Source: CAZMBI01 sp964564675
GTDB lineage: Bacteria > Pseudomonadota > Alphaproteobacteria > Rickettsiales > UBA3002
Assembly: GCA_964564675.1 (NCBI GenBank)
Contig: CAZMBI010000006.1
Span: 43,236-107,235 of the forward strand
Direction: 5' to 3'
DNA: 64,000 nucleotides
The notes under the pieces were generated by a model. It searched no databases. It worked only from the letters and a program-made list of their open reading frames with translations, and was not told where the DNA came from. The number at the start of each line of letters is the position of its first letter. The stretch's first letter is position 1. Below are positions 38,725 through 48,000 of the stretch, in pieces. Made by a program: the position numbers and the translations under genes.

Positions 38725-39679
38725 ATTTGAGTGGATTGAAACCTATCTGCGGCCACTGACAGGGGGGCGAAAAGAGGCGCTCGCCCTGCGTGATGACGCC
38801 GCCATCATCAGCTGTGCCCCCGGGCAGGAGCTGGTTGTCACTACCGATACCATCAATGAGGCGATTCACTTTTTACGCGACACGCCGGCCGATGCCATCG
38901 CCCATAAAGCGCTTGCCACCAACCTGTCGGATCTGGCTGCCAAAGGTGCCACGCCTTATGCCTATTCGCTGGCGCTGTCACTCACCGAAGCCGAGCATGA
39001 GGCATGGCTGGCGGCGTTCTGCGACAGCCTTGCTGCACTGCAACAGGACTATGGTTGTTTTTTACTGGGCGGCGATATGACACGCAGCCGTGGCGGGCTG
39101 TCGATAGCGATCACCGCGCTCGGCTGGGTAGCACCCGACACGGCGCTGCGCCGCAGCGGGGCGCAGCCGGGCGATATGGTCTATGTCAGCGGCACCATCG
39201 GCGATGCGCTGTGCGGCCTGCACCAGTTACAGCACCACCCCAACACCGACCCCACCGGATGGTTGACCACACGTTATCAGCGCCCCACCCCGCGCTGTGC
39301 GCTTGGCCGGGCGCTGATCGGCACCGCCACCGCCTGTCTGGATATCTCCGACGGTCTGCTCCAGGACGGTGGACATATTGCGGCATGTTCGCAGGTCGCG
39401 CTGGAGCTCGATGCCACGCGTATCCCGATATCTGACCCAGCACGCGCCTACTGCCGGCAGCATCACCTCCCGCTTGGTGAGTTGTTAGCCGGCGGCGATG
39501 ATTATGAATTGTTATTTACCGTCCCGGCTGAACAGCATAAAGTCCTGCCGGCTATCGCAGCGGAGACCGGCCTTGCACTGACCGCCATCGGCCACGTGGG
39601 CGAAGGTGCGGGCATCCGGCTGGTGGATGCGCACGGTCAGCCCATCGCCTATGACAAGTCGGGCTGGCAGCATTTTTGA
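38717..39679 (+). CDS. thiL: Thiamine-monophosphate kinase
   Basis: Phosphorylates thiamine monophosphate to the active diphosphate. 320 residues from MHEFEWIETYLRPL (38717). Family features: LRDDAAIISCAPGQELVVTTD, NLSDLAAKGATP, FLLGGDMTRS and LDISDGLLQDGGH; GGDDYELLFTVP near the C-terminus. Overlaps nusB; last gene of the plus-strand run before the convergent bamE. Confidence 0.96.
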   Translation: MHEFEWIETYLRPLTGGRKEALALRDDAAIISCAPGQELVVTTDTINEAIHFLRDTPADAIAHKALATNLSDLAAKGATPYAYSLALSLTEAEHEAWLAAFCDSLAALQQDYGCFLLGGDMTRSRGGLSIAITALGWVAPDTALRRSGAQPGDMVYVSGTIGDALCGLHQLQHHPNTDPTGWLTTRYQRPTPRCALGRALIGTATACLDISDGLLQDGGHIAACSQVALELDATRIPISDPARAYCRQHHLPLGELLAGGDDYELLFTVPAEQHKVLPAIAAETGLALTAIGHVGEGAGIRLVDAHGQPIAYDKSGWQHF

Positions 39680-39685
39680 CGGAGG

Positions 39686-40144
39686 CTAACGCCGCGGGCG
39701 GTTGGCATCGACCGTGCGGTCTTTATTGAAACGGCCGATATTGCCGAAGACCTGCTCAAAAAAGCCCAGACTATGGCCTTCCGTCGGCGTTTCATCGTCG
39801 ACAATCGCAACTTTGCGCGCATCGCCTTTGCCGTATTGATCAATGGATTTGACCGTCTGATCAGGATAAAATGTAATTTGCACTACGTCCTGTTTGGTGA
39901 TTTCCGGTGCGAGGAAAGCCTTGGCTTCCTTGTGCATCTGAATGTAATACCAGGTTTCATCACCGAAATTGGAGCGGCTCGAGGGCGAGCCAAAACGGTC
40001 GCGGATGGCCGACTGGGTAGTTTCGCCGACTCTGACAAAATCAATGATCTTATCGTCGGCGACATGCCCACGATTATGCACAATCGGCTCGCAGGCCGTC
40101 AGCATGAAGGTGATTGATAATATGATAAATAGCCTGACTTGCAT
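39686..40144 (-). CDS. bamE: Outer membrane assembly lipoprotein BamE/SmpA
   Basis: Lipoprotein of the BAM complex that folds outer-membrane proteins. 152 residues: signal peptide with lipobox MLTAC (Cys18), then the BamE fold (about 36-105: VRVGETTQSAIRDRFGSPSS; WYYIQMHKE). A C-terminal tail of about 40 residues, rich in charged residues, is extra. Its start is only 29 bases from the divergent CBP3 gene, which is typical in alphaproteobacteria. Confidence 0.9.
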   Translation of the reverse strand: MQVRLFIILSITFMLTACEPIVHNRGHVADDKIIDFVRVGETTQSAIRDRFGSPSSRSNFGDETWYYIQMHKEAKAFLAPEITKQDVVQITFYPDQTVKSIDQYGKGDARKVAIVDDETPTEGHSLGFFEQVFGNIGRFNKDRTVDANRPRR

Positions 40145-40173
40145 GTTGCATCCGTTAGCGTATAACTGGTGAC

Positions 40174-40746
40174 ATGTTCGCGCAATTCGCTCGCTGGTTA
40201 AAGCCGTCTCCTGCCATCGATCAGGCGAACAAGCTTTATATTACCTTGGTTCAGCAGGCCCGTCAGCCGGTTTTTTATGATGAATTGGGAATTCCCGATT
40301 CGCTGGACGGGCGCTTTGAAATGATCCTGATTCATTTGTTCCTGCTTACCAAGCGCCTGCAGGAGCTCGGCACAGAAGAGGCGGACGCACTAGCCCAGCA
40401 CGTCACCGAGACTTTTTTCAACGATATGGACCGTTCGCTGCGCGAAATCGGGGTGGGCGATATGAGCGTTGGCAAAAAGGTCAAGGCCATGGCGAATGCT
40501 TATAATGGGCGGCTGACGGTATATGCCGACGCCATGGGCGAGCCATCGGCGCTGGCTGAGGCCCTGCGCCGTAACGCCTACGGCACGGCCCGGCCAGATG
40601 ACGCACAGCCGCATCAGCTGGCAGCATATATGATGACCGCCCAAACTGAGCTTAGCAAGCAGGCGCCTGCCGACATCCTCGCGGCAACCATCACCTGGCC
40701 CACCCCGCAGCCACCGGCTGAGGGTGACGGCAGAACCGCCGGGTGA
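40174..40746 (+). CDS. Ubiquinol-cytochrome c chaperone family protein (CBP3-like)
   Basis: 190 residues matching the family that in mitochondria assists cytochrome b/bc1 assembly: YITLVQQARQPVFYDELGIPDSLDGRFEMI is broken by no gap, followed by LTKRLQ, ALAQHVTETFFNDMDRSLREIGVGD and VGKKVKAMANAYNGRL. Present across alphaproteobacteria beside bamE; the usual YceD-like DUF177 gene does not follow here, a prepilin peptidase does. A role in bc1 assembly is inferred from the family. Confidence 0.88.
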   Translation: MFAQFARWLKPSPAIDQANKLYITLVQQARQPVFYDELGIPDSLDGRFEMILIHLFLLTKRLQELGTEEADALAQHVTETFFNDMDRSLREIGVGDMSVGKKVKAMANAYNGRLTVYADAMGEPSALAEALRRNAYGTARPDDAQPHQLAAYMMTAQTELSKQAPADILAATITWPTPQPPAEGDGRTAG

Positions 40747-40756
40747 GGGCTGTAAC

Positions 40757-41263
40757 ATGAGCGGGGTGATGATTGTCGTCATACTCACCGGGCTGCTTCT
40801 GATCGCCTGCGCCTATGACGCCAGCCGTTTCATCATCCCCAACTGGCTGAACGGCCTGCTGGTTGTGCTTTATCCGCTGTGGGTCTGGCAGGCTCCGCAC
40901 GCCGTGGACTGGCAATCCGGCCTGGGCTTTTTCGCCATTCTGCTGCTGACCGGCATCGTTTTACATATGTTTAAATTATTCGGCGCGGGCGACGGCAAAT
41001 TACTGGCCGCCTGCGGGCTGTATTGCGGGATCACGCCGGCCGGATTTCAACTGGTGTTATATATGGCCATCCTCGGCGGGGCGCTCGCGCTGGTGCTGAT
41101 TGTGATGCGCTACCTGGCGCCGATGCTGGCGCCGAAGCTCGGATGCCACACCCTGCCCCGGCTGTTGACCATGGGCGAACCGGTGCCTTATGGCCTGGCC
41201 ATTGCCGGTTCATTCCTTATCCTGCTTTGGAGCGCCCGCCTGCCGGGAATGGCGACCGGTTGA
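40757..41263 (+). CDS. Short A24 prepilin peptidase (CpaA/TadV-like)
   Basis: 168 residues, five to six membrane segments, with the two A24 aspartates in AYDASRFIIPNWLN (Asp21) and GAGDGKLLAACG (Asp79); the N-terminal methylase domain is absent, as in the TadV/CpaA class that processes Flp prepilins. The ATG at 40757 is chosen over an upstream in-frame GTG inside the CBP3 gene. Begins 10 bases after the CBP3 gene. No tad genes lie nearby. Its 3' end overlaps the convergent yihY gene by 54 bases. Confidence 0.85.
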   Translation: MSGVMIVVILTGLLLIACAYDASRFIIPNWLNGLLVVLYPLWVWQAPHAVDWQSGLGFFAILLLTGIVLHMFKLFGAGDGKLLAACGLYCGITPAGFQLVLYMAILGGALALVLIVMRYLAPMLAPKLGCHTLPRLLTMGEPVPYGLAIAGSFLILLWSARLPGMATG

Positions 41264-42166
41264 TGAGCCATGATTGGTCAGTTCAATTTCTTCAGAGTGC
41301 GCGGCATGCTCGCGCTCTTCCACCCGCGCGCCCGTGGCAATCAGGATCATATGATTAAATTCCGCGCCATAAATCAGAATAATATTGAGCAGAAAGAAAA
41401 ACAGCAACGTTGCGATAAACCCGCCGAGACTGCCATAGATAATACTGACCTGATCGACATTGGTGATATAAAGCGTAAATAGTTCCGCGCCGTTTAGCCA
41501 TAGCACCACCGCCAGCGCCGCGCCCGGCACCACCGCCAGCAGCGACTGGCGGATATTGGGCAGAAAATAATACAGGCTCGAGACAATCAGAAACAGCACG
41601 AACGCGCCGATATAAAAGAAGTACCGGTTCCACAATGCGAGCGGGCTTTCCATTTTCATGGTCAGATTGAGATATTCCGGTATCAGCGGAAACAAGACAA
41701 TCGCCAGCAGTACCACAATCACCAGCAGGGTGAAAAGGATCAGCTGCATGATGCTCATCATGCGCCGGAAGATATAGGTGGGCGGATTGCTCACCTGATA
41801 GGCGCGATTGAGCACGGTGCGCAAACCTTCCACCGCCGAGGACGACGTCCAGATCGCTCCCATAATCGAAACGGTCAGCAAGCCCTGCGGCGGGCCGGAC
41901 ATGATTTCTTCCACCCGCGGCTTGATGGCGACCACCGCTTCCTGCGGCAGGTGTTCGATGAGCAGCGCAATAAACTGCGCCCCGAGTTCGCCCTGACCGA
42001 TAAAACCGGCGGTGGCGACAATCAGCACGAGAAAGGGAAACAATGCCAGCAGGCTCAGAAAGGTCATATATCCGGCCAGTTCAATACCGTCATGCTCGAT
42101 GAGATTATCACCCGCCTTATAGACGAGATACCCGCCCTGTTTGATCCACTGCCAGAGTTTCATCAT
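41210..42166 (-). CDS. YihY/virulence factor BrkB family membrane protein
   Basis: 318 residues of the UPF0761/YihY family: about six membrane segments and the typical AGYMTFLSLLALFPFLVLIVA, MGAIWTSSSAVEGLRTVLNRAY and VDQVSIIYGSLGGFIATLLFF stretches. Long known under the name RNase BN by mistake; its function is still unclear. The last ~35 residues are hydrophilic and overlap the end of the convergent CpaA-like gene by 54 bases. An MM start leaves 42163 as an alternative. Confidence 0.88.
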   Translation of the reverse strand: MMKLWQWIKQGGYLVYKAGDNLIEHDGIELAGYMTFLSLLALFPFLVLIVATAGFIGQGELGAQFIALLIEHLPQEAVVAIKPRVEEIMSGPPQGLLTVSIMGAIWTSSSAVEGLRTVLNRAYQVSNPPTYIFRRMMSIMQLILFTLLVIVVLLAIVLFPLIPEYLNLTMKMESPLALWNRYFFYIGAFVLFLIVSSLYYFLPNIRQSLLAVVPGAALAVVLWLNGAELFTLYITNVDQVSIIYGSLGGFIATLLFFFLLNIILIYGAEFNHMILIATGARVEEREHAAHSEEIELTNHGSSTGRHSRQAGAPKQDKE

Positions 42167-42319
42167 GCCTCATTACTGCCTGAGCAGACGCTAAAAGTCT
42201 AGGTTTCGAAAAAAACGGGCTTCATTCTCTGGCGGAAAAATATAACCGGCTGATATATCTATCTCTTTTATAGCGGGCGCAGTCATCATTCTGTCACGCA
42301 AGTCATATAAGATGAATAG

Positions 42320-43783
42320 ATGCAGGCCCACGCACATGATAGCGGTTTTCTGGCTCCGGGCGTCCGGCTTATCCATCAGGATGCGTTGGTGATTCTGGCG
42401 AACGGCTCATGCATGACACTGGGAAAATGGCTACCCTCTGTCACCACCGACCTTAGACACAAAACGCTGCCGAATAGAGATAAAAATAACCCGTTAGTGT
42501 TAGACGGGATTCCACTGGCCATTATCAATCCCGCAGACAATACGCCGCAAGGGTTAGCGTCTTTGTTAAACAGCGCATTTTATAAACAACAATTCGTGCG
42601 CACGGCAGATGCCCTGATCACCGGCCAAGGGCTTCGTGACGCGGCCCTGTGGGCTCGGGTATTCAATATACCGGTCCATACGATCACGCCGATAGCAGCG
42701 GATTTACCGCGTCGCCTAAATACCCAGACGCGTCAGGACACATTAGGAAAACTGTATGATCTGGCCTGCGCAGAAAAGCGCTTGACGACTGATGCAACCC
42801 ACATTCAGGGCTGGCACGAAGAACTGAATACCATCTATGCCACAGGATTGGGGAACGGCCGGCGAGTGCGGGAAGACCTGCGGCGCGGCCGAAACCACCT
42901 GCGCTACAGCGAAGTGCCGGCGGAGCGCATTGAGTCGCTGCCCGTTTTTATTACCAGACCCACACTCCCTCAGTCAGATGCGCAAAACATCGCCAGAGGC
43001 GCATTAGACGGGTTCGTCAAGCACAACAGGCAATCCCGTCACCTGTTACACCCGCCCCTTGACCGCAGCCACAGCGAGGCAACCATTACCGGCCTGTTGG
43101 CACAATTGCCGCCTGCTTTTCGCACCATTCTGGCGCGCTATCCCGTCAACATCATCGTCACCGACGATATGCTGTGGCTTAAGCCGGAATTAAATCATAT
43201 CGGAGAGCTGGGAGAGTCGATAGCACGGCATCAGCTCATCACTATAGAGCGCGGGCGTTCGCACGGCAAGGCAAACATCCCATGCGCCTTTCTGGAGGAG
43301 ATGGTGCACCACATTGAAGATCATATCATTCAAAGCAAACCCGGAAAGGCATGGCACAAAGAATGGAAAAACGCGGTCAAACGCGATAAAGAGCACCCGC
43401 AGACAATTGAAGCGACCCGACATCTAAGACACTTAATTAGCAAGGGGGAGATTATCGGTCAGGACAAGCGGCGCGGTCCGTACACGGCAAAAGACATTCC
43501 CCACGAACTCCTGGCGGAATTATGCATCATCGATCAATTCCAGGAGCAATATGCCATTCTGCCCAACCCGCCCGCCGGGCAGAGGCAATCTTTGGCACAT
43601 CGCGCATTGCTGCAGCATTACTTTCCAAACACTGCGCCGGTTTATTTTCGATTTCAGGAAGTGGTAGAGGAAATAGCAGCGCAGGACAAAGCGACTGATC
43701 CGCCGGCACAGCGCCCGCCAGCAGGCAGTCACCGCGCCCGCCTCGCAAGTGAAAGAAAACAACAGAACCACCAACGCCGCTAA
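42320..43783 (+). CDS. Orphan 487-residue protein with zincin-like EExxHH motif
   Basis: I do not recognise the family. No signal peptide or membrane segment is evident. The C-terminal half holds [13 protein letters not shown] (324-336), a HExxH-like helix in which the first histidine is Glu (EExxH), and, 65 residues later, IPHELLAEL (393-401), positioned like the third-ligand helix of anthrax-lethal-factor-type zincins; LQHYFPNT follows near 431. A metallopeptidase-like role is inference. The tail (about 455-487) is basic and low-complexity. Base composition looks slightly less GC-rich than neighbours. TATAAG ends 8 bases before the ATG and there is no Shine-Dalgarno, so the mRNA may be leaderless. 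Overlaps the convergent clpB end by 4 bases. Confidence 0.6.
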   Translation: MQAHAHDSGFLAPGVRLIHQDALVILANGSCMTLGKWLPSVTTDLRHKTLPNRDKNNPLVLDGIPLAIINPADNTPQGLASLLNSAFYKQQFVRTADALITGQGLRDAALWARVFNIPVHTITPIAADLPRRLNTQTRQDTLGKLYDLACAEKRLTTDATHIQGWHEELNTIYATGLGNGRRVREDLRRGRNHLRYSEVPAERIESLPVFITRPTLPQSDAQNIARGALDGFVKHNRQSRHLLHPPLDRSHSEATITGLLAQLPPAFRTILARYPVNIIVTDDMLWLKPELNHIGELGESIARHQLITIERGRSHGKANIPCAFLEEMVHHIEDHIIQSKPGKAWHKEWKNAVKRDKEHPQTIEATRHLRHLISKGEIIGQDKRRGPYTAKDIPHELLAELCIIDQFQEQYAILPNPPAGQRQSLAHRALLQHYFPNTAPVYFRFQEVVEEIAAQDKATDPPAQRPPAGSHRARLASERKQQNHQRR

Positions 43784-46374
43784 GCCGCCGCCTGGCCATC
43801 CACCGCAATATGCAGCCCCAGATCATGGCCGGTGACCACGACGTGATCGCCGTCGCTGATATCACCACTTAACAGCTTGGTGGCCAGCGGATCCTGCAGC
43901 TTTTTCTGGATGACGCGTTTCAGCGGCCGCGCGCCGTAGATCGGATCATAACCCTGCTCGGCCAGCCATTTTTGCGCCGTTTCATCAAGCTCCAGCGTGA
44001 TGCGTCGGTCAGCCAGCAGTTCCTCAAGGTGCTGGATTTGAATGCTCACCACTTCGGCCATATGCTCACGACTTAAGCGGCTGAACAGCAGGATTTCATC
44101 CAGCCGGTTTAAAAATTCCGGCCGGAACGAGGTCCGCACCACTTCCATCACCGATTCGCGCGCCTCTTCCACCGGTGCCTCGTCGGGCAGATCGGCGATA
44201 TACTGCGCCCCCAGATTGGACGTAAGAATGATAATGGTGTTGCGGAAATCGACAGTACGCCCCTGTCCGTCGGTAAGGCGGCCATCGTCCAGCACCTGCA
44301 GTAAAATATTAAACACGTCGCTATGCGCTTTTTCGATCTCGTCGAATAAAATCACCTGATAAGGCCGCCGCCGTACGCTTTCGGTGATCACGCCGCCTTC
44401 TTCATAGCCGACATAGCCGGGTGGCGCCCCGACCAGCCGCGCCACTGCGTGTTTTTCCATATATTCAGACATATCGATGCGCTGCATGGCGCTTTCATCA
44501 TCGAACAGGAATTCAGCCAGCGCTTTGGCCAGTTCGGTTTTACCCACGCCGGTGGGGCCTAAAAACAGGAAAGAGCCGATCGGCCGCGCCGGGTCTTTAA
44601 GCCCCGCGCGCGAGCGGCGCACGGCGTCACTGACCGCCTGAACCGCCTGCATCTGACCCACCACGCGGCTGCCGATGGCCGCTTCCATGCCAAGCAGTTT
44701 CTCGCGTTCGCCTTCAAGCATCTTATCGACCGGAATCCCTGTCCAGCGGGATATCACTTCGGCGATTTCCTCAGCCGTAACCACTTCTTTTACCAGATCG
44801 CCGGTTTCCTGATCCTGCGCGTCATCAGCCGCGGCAATCTGTTTTTCCAGCTGCGGAATGATGCCATAGGCCAGTTCGCCGGCACGCGCCAGATCGCCTT
44901 CGCGCTGGGCCTGTTCAAGCTCAAGCCGCGCCTGCTCCAGCTGTTCCTTCAGTTGCGAGGAGCCAGCAAGCCGCGATTTCTCCGCCTGCCATTGCTCGGT
45001 CAGCCGGTTCGACTCCGCCTCCAGTTCCTCGATCTGCTCATTGAGTTTGTCCAGACGCTCCTGCGAGGCTTTGTCGTTTTCCTTCTTGAGCGCCTCACGC
45101 TCGATTTTCATCTGGATCAGCTTGCGATCCACCTCATCGAGGGCTTCCGGCTTGCTATCGACCGCCATGCGCAACCGGCTGGCGGCCTCATCCATCAAAT
45201 CGATGGCCTTATCGGGCAGGAAGCGGTCGGTAATGTAGCGATTCGACAAGGTCGCCGCCGCCACCAGTGCCGCATCGGAAATACGAATACCGTGATGCAC
45301 CTCGTATTTTTCTTTCAGCCCGCGCAGGATGGAAACGGTATCCTCCACCGTTGGTTCGGAGATGAATACCGACTGAAAACGGCGGGCCAGCGCCGCGTCT
45401 TTTTCGATATGTTTGCGGTATTCGCTCAGCGTCGTTGCACCCACGCAATGCAGTTCGCCGCGCGCCAGCGCGGGTTTGAGCAGGTTGGAGGCATCCATCG
45501 CGCCTTCCGCCGCACCAGCGCCCACCAGCGTATGCAATTCGTCGATAAACAGAATAATGTCGCCTTCCGCGGCATGAATTTCCGCCAGCACCCCTTTCAG
45601 GCGTTCCTCGAACTCACCGCGGAATTTAGCGCCGGCCACCATCCCCCCCAGATCAAGGGCGAGCAGTTTTTTATCTGTCAGATTCTCCGGCACGTCGCCG
45701 GCAATAATCCGCTGCGCCAAGCCTTCGACAATCGCCGTCTTGCCCACACCCGGCTCACCGATTAATACGGGATTGTTTTTGGTCCGCCGGGAAAGCACCT
45801 GCATCGAACGGCGGATTTCTTCATCGCGGCCGATGACGGGATCGAGCTGGCCTTCTTTGGCCGCCTCGGTGAGGTCTTTGGTATATTTCTGCAAAGCCTC
45901 GTATTGGTCTTCGGCATTGGCAGTGCTCGCCGTACGCCCCTTGCGCATGTCATTGATGGCTTCATTCAGGGCCTGCGGGGTAACGCCCGCCTGTTTGAGC
46001 AATTCCGCGGCGCGGCTCTGCTCGATACTTAACGCCTGTAAGAGGCGTTCGGTGGTGACAAATTCGTCCCTGGCCTTTTCCGCTAGCTGTTCAGCCGATT
46101 CGATCACGCGCGCGGCTTCCGGTGTCAGATACAGCTGGCCGGCGCCGCCGCCTTCGACCTTTGGAATCTTGTTTAATTCGGCTTCGAGTTGCTGTTGCAG
46201 CATATCGGCCTTGCCGGCGGCGGCGATGATGAGCCGCAGTGCCATGCTGTCTTCTTCGAGCAAGCTTTTGCAGATATGCTCCGGCGAAAAACGCTGATGG
46301 TTCGAGCGCAGCGCCAGCGCCTGGGCTTCCTGGATCACCTTACGGGCCTTATCGGTATATTTTTCGAAATTCAT
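43780..46374 (-). CDS. clpB: ATP-dependent disaggregase ClpB
   Basis: Hexameric chaperone that dissolves protein aggregates with DnaK. 864 residues from [14 protein letters not shown] (46374). Layout: N domain (1-150), NBD1 with Walker A GEPGVGKT (206-213), the coiled-coil M domain (about 400-520), NBD2 with [16 protein letters not shown], and the C-terminal domain. Presence of the full M domain separates it from ClpA/ClpC. A heat-shock-like promoter candidate and a 16-bp palindrome lie just upstream. Confidence 0.97.
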   Translation of the reverse strand: MNFEKYTDKARKVIQEAQALALRSNHQRFSPEHICKSLLEEDSMALRLIIAAAGKADMLQQQLEAELNKIPKVEGGGAGQLYLTPEAARVIESAEQLAEKARDEFVTTERLLQALSIEQSRAAELLKQAGVTPQALNEAINDMRKGRTASTANAEDQYEALQKYTKDLTEAAKEGQLDPVIGRDEEIRRSMQVLSRRTKNNPVLIGEPGVGKTAIVEGLAQRIIAGDVPENLTDKKLLALDLGGMVAGAKFRGEFEERLKGVLAEIHAAEGDIILFIDELHTLVGAGAAEGAMDASNLLKPALARGELHCVGATTLSEYRKHIEKDAALARRFQSVFISEPTVEDTVSILRGLKEKYEVHHGIRISDAALVAAATLSNRYITDRFLPDKAIDLMDEAASRLRMAVDSKPEALDEVDRKLIQMKIEREALKKENDKASQERLDKLNEQIEELEAESNRLTEQWQAEKSRLAGSSQLKEQLEQARLELEQAQREGDLARAGELAYGIIPQLEKQIAAADDAQDQETGDLVKEVVTAEEIAEVISRWTGIPVDKMLEGEREKLLGMEAAIGSRVVGQMQAVQAVSDAVRRSRAGLKDPARPIGSFLFLGPTGVGKTELAKALAEFLFDDESAMQRIDMSEYMEKHAVARLVGAPPGYVGYEEGGVITESVRRRPYQVILFDEIEKAHSDVFNILLQVLDDGRLTDGQGRTVDFRNTIIILTSNLGAQYIADLPDEAPVEEARESVMEVVRTSFRPEFLNRLDEILLFSRLSREHMAEVVSIQIQHLEELLADRRITLELDETAQKWLAEQGYDPIYGARPLKRVIQKKLQDPLATKLLSGDISDGDHVVVTGHDLGLHIAVDGQAAA

Positions 46375-46414
46375 AGGCTTATCATTAGTTTGAATTCGTT
46401 TCCTTTTCTTACAT

Positions 46415-46440
46415 ATATAACTTAAGCTATCTAAAACAAG
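46415..46440 (-). promoter_or_regulatory. Candidate heat-shock-type promoter of clpB
   Basis: On the minus strand CTTG (46440-46437) is followed after 15 bases by GTTATAT (46421-46415), resembling alphaproteobacterial RpoH promoters (CTTG ... CYTATNT). ClpB is a standard RpoH target. The -35 lies inside the palindrome at 46431-46446. Confidence 0.4.
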
Positions 46441-46446
46441 TTTTAG
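46431..46446. promoter_or_regulatory. 16-bp palindrome between clpB and DUF3108 gene
   Basis: CTAAAAC and GTTTTAG are perfect inverted repeats around two bases. It overlaps the candidate clpB -35 and lies 10 bases before the ATG of the divergent gene, a good place for an operator acting on both. Confidence 0.45.
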
Positions 46447-46455
46447 ACTCATATC

Positions 46456-47232
46456 ATGCGTCTGATTTTAATGATTCTAGCTATCGCCGCGCTGGCGTTG
46501 CCCGCGCTGGCGCAAACCCCTTACAACGCGCGAGGCACCTGGTATATTGCCTGGAACGGCATTGCGTTCGCCAAGCTCTGGATTGCCGTGCAGGAGAACG
46601 CGCAAGACTATGAACTGACCGCCGCCTACAAGAATCGCGGCATTGTCAGCCTGTTCGATAAAAGCAAAAGCCTGACGCGCAGCCATGGCGTGCGGGTGGG
46701 GGGTGGTATCCAGGTGCTGGAATATGCCTATGACAACGAGGTGCGCGATAAGTCGACGCATCTGACATTTGACCGCGCCGGCGAGTTGATCCGCCGGCAG
46801 GTGGTGCCCGAAGACGATCCCGATCATCGTCCGCCGGTGCCATCCGCCGCGGTCAAAGGCGCGGCCACGCCGGGGAATCTGCTGTTCGCGCTGCGCGAAG
46901 CAGCCCGCCGCGCCAAAGACCTGCCTAACCCCACCTTCTCCTTCCGGTTTTATGACGGCAAGCGCCTGATGCAGATCAATGGCGAGATCTTGGGCCCGCG
47001 CCGCTACGAAATTGACGGGCGCGCGTATGATACGCTGCGGCTTGTCGTCTCGCGCCGGCTGCTCGGTGGATTTACGCAAAAGGAGATCGCCCGTTACCAC
47101 GAGGGCGAACCGCCGCTTTATCTGTATGTTGACGACGCGACGCTGTTTCCGCTGGCCATGGAAATCGAGGTGAAACTCGGCACCCTGCGCGCCGAATGGG
47201 ATGCGGAATCAGACAACGCACAGAATGAATAA
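46456..47232 (+). CDS. DUF3108 domain protein, exported
   Basis: 258 residues with a signal peptide (cleavage near ALAQ, residues 17-20) and the DUF3108 fold (about 25-245: [42 protein letters not shown]). Such periplasmic or outer-membrane-associated proteins occur widely in proteobacteria without an assigned function. Divergent from clpB across a palindrome. Confidence 0.8.
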   Translation: MRLILMILAIAALALPALAQTPYNARGTWYIAWNGIAFAKLWIAVQENAQDYELTAAYKNRGIVSLFDKSKSLTRSHGVRVGGGIQVLEYAYDNEVRDKSTHLTFDRAGELIRRQVVPEDDPDHRPPVPSAAVKGAATPGNLLFALREAARRAKDLPNPTFSFRFYDGKRLMQINGEILGPRRYEIDGRAYDTLRLVVSRRLLGGFTQKEIARYHEGEPPLYLYVDDATLFPLAMEIEVKLGTLRAEWDAESDNAQNE

Positions 47233-47303
47233 TGTGATAATCGTCATCAAATTGACATAATTAACATCTATACTCATTGCTATAGTAACAAGGTATTGTT
47301 CCT

Positions 47304-47633
47304 ATGGCAAGTTACTGTCAAACACAAGCGTCAATCGCGGCTAAAAAACTGGCGGAAGAGCAGTCCGGAACTGCCTGTGCCGTTGGTAGAGTGATCGGTT
47401 TTGGCATTGATGCTGCTACTGGGGGGCAAACGTATGGCGCCGGCACCATTTTCGGTTGTCAGGTCGGAGAAACCATCCGTTATTATACTTTGAGTGAGAT
47501 GGACCAAAAATCGGTAAGAGAAGAATATTACTCAGCCTTAAGGGCGTGCCAGGTTGAGGCCGGTGAAACGCCAACTCCCTTTCTACCGGCTCCCAATCCA
47601 ATAAGACGACGCGAAATGGGTATTTCCTACTAG
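47304..47633 (+). CDS. Small cysteine-containing hypothetical protein
   Basis: 109 residues, no clear signal peptide, four cysteines (5, 25, 52 and 82), a Gly/Ala-rich middle (VGRVIGFGIDAATGGQTYG...IFGCQVGETI) and a proline-rich end. AAGG stands about 10 bases before the ATG. TTGACA (47252-47257) and TATACT/TATAGT hexamers occur upstream, but none has a standard spacing. Base composition is less GC-rich than the neighbours. I do not recognise it. Confidence 0.5.
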   Translation: MASYCQTQASIAAKKLAEEQSGTACAVGRVIGFGIDAATGGQTYGAGTIFGCQVGETIRYYTLSEMDQKSVREEYYSALRACQVEAGETPTPFLPAPNPIRRREMGISY

Positions 47634-47634
47634 G

Positions 47635-48000
47635 TTACTCCGGTGTCCAGGGGACATAGTCGGCGGTATTTTTCTGCCGCTTGGCGCCGCGCAATACATG
47701 GCCTTTGGGCAGATAGCGGTGTTCGGTGCCGGTTAAATTCGGCACGTGCGGCTTCTGCCATTTATATTTGTGATAGGCATCGCTTTCGATGGGCGGCGTA
47801 TCAACCGTATAATGCAACCAGCCATGCCAGTGCGCCGGTACTTTTGAAGGTTCCGCCACCCCGTTATAGACCACCCAGCGCTTACGGCGGAGCCTGTTTT
47901 TAGGCACCTTACGCTCCAGATAATACTGATTGCCAAACTCGTCGCGGCCAACAAACTGGCCGTGCAAGAATGTATAAAGCTTAGTGCCGATGGTTATCAT
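47635..48000 (-). CDS. NDUFA12-family protein (NADH:ubiquinone oxidoreductase 17.2 kDa-like subunit)
   Basis: Accessory subunit of respiratory complex I, shared by mitochondria and alphaproteobacteria. 121 residues from MITIGTKLYTFLHGQFVG (48000), with GRDEFGNQYYLERK, KRWVVYNG, PAHWHGWLHYT, HKYKWQKPHVPNLTGT and a YLPKGH end, the family pattern. Begins within the stop of the preceding polytopic protein gene (ATGA). Not near the nuo genes in this window. Confidence 0.92.
   Translation of the reverse strand: MITIGTKLYTFLHGQFVGRDEFGNQYYLERKVPKNRLRRKRWVVYNGVAEPSKVPAHWHGWLHYTVDTPPIESDAYHKYKWQKPHVPNLTGTEHRYLPKGHVLRGAKRQKNTADYVPWTPE

Noticed and set aside
40724..40756. In-frame GTG start for the CpaA-like gene inside the CBP3 gene.
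   Set aside because: The extension is hydrophilic and unlike A24 peptidases, which begin near the first membrane segment.
46375..46455. In-frame 26-codon extension of clpB.
   Set aside because: It crosses the promoter candidate and palindrome; ClpB homologues begin at the [10 protein letters not shown] start.
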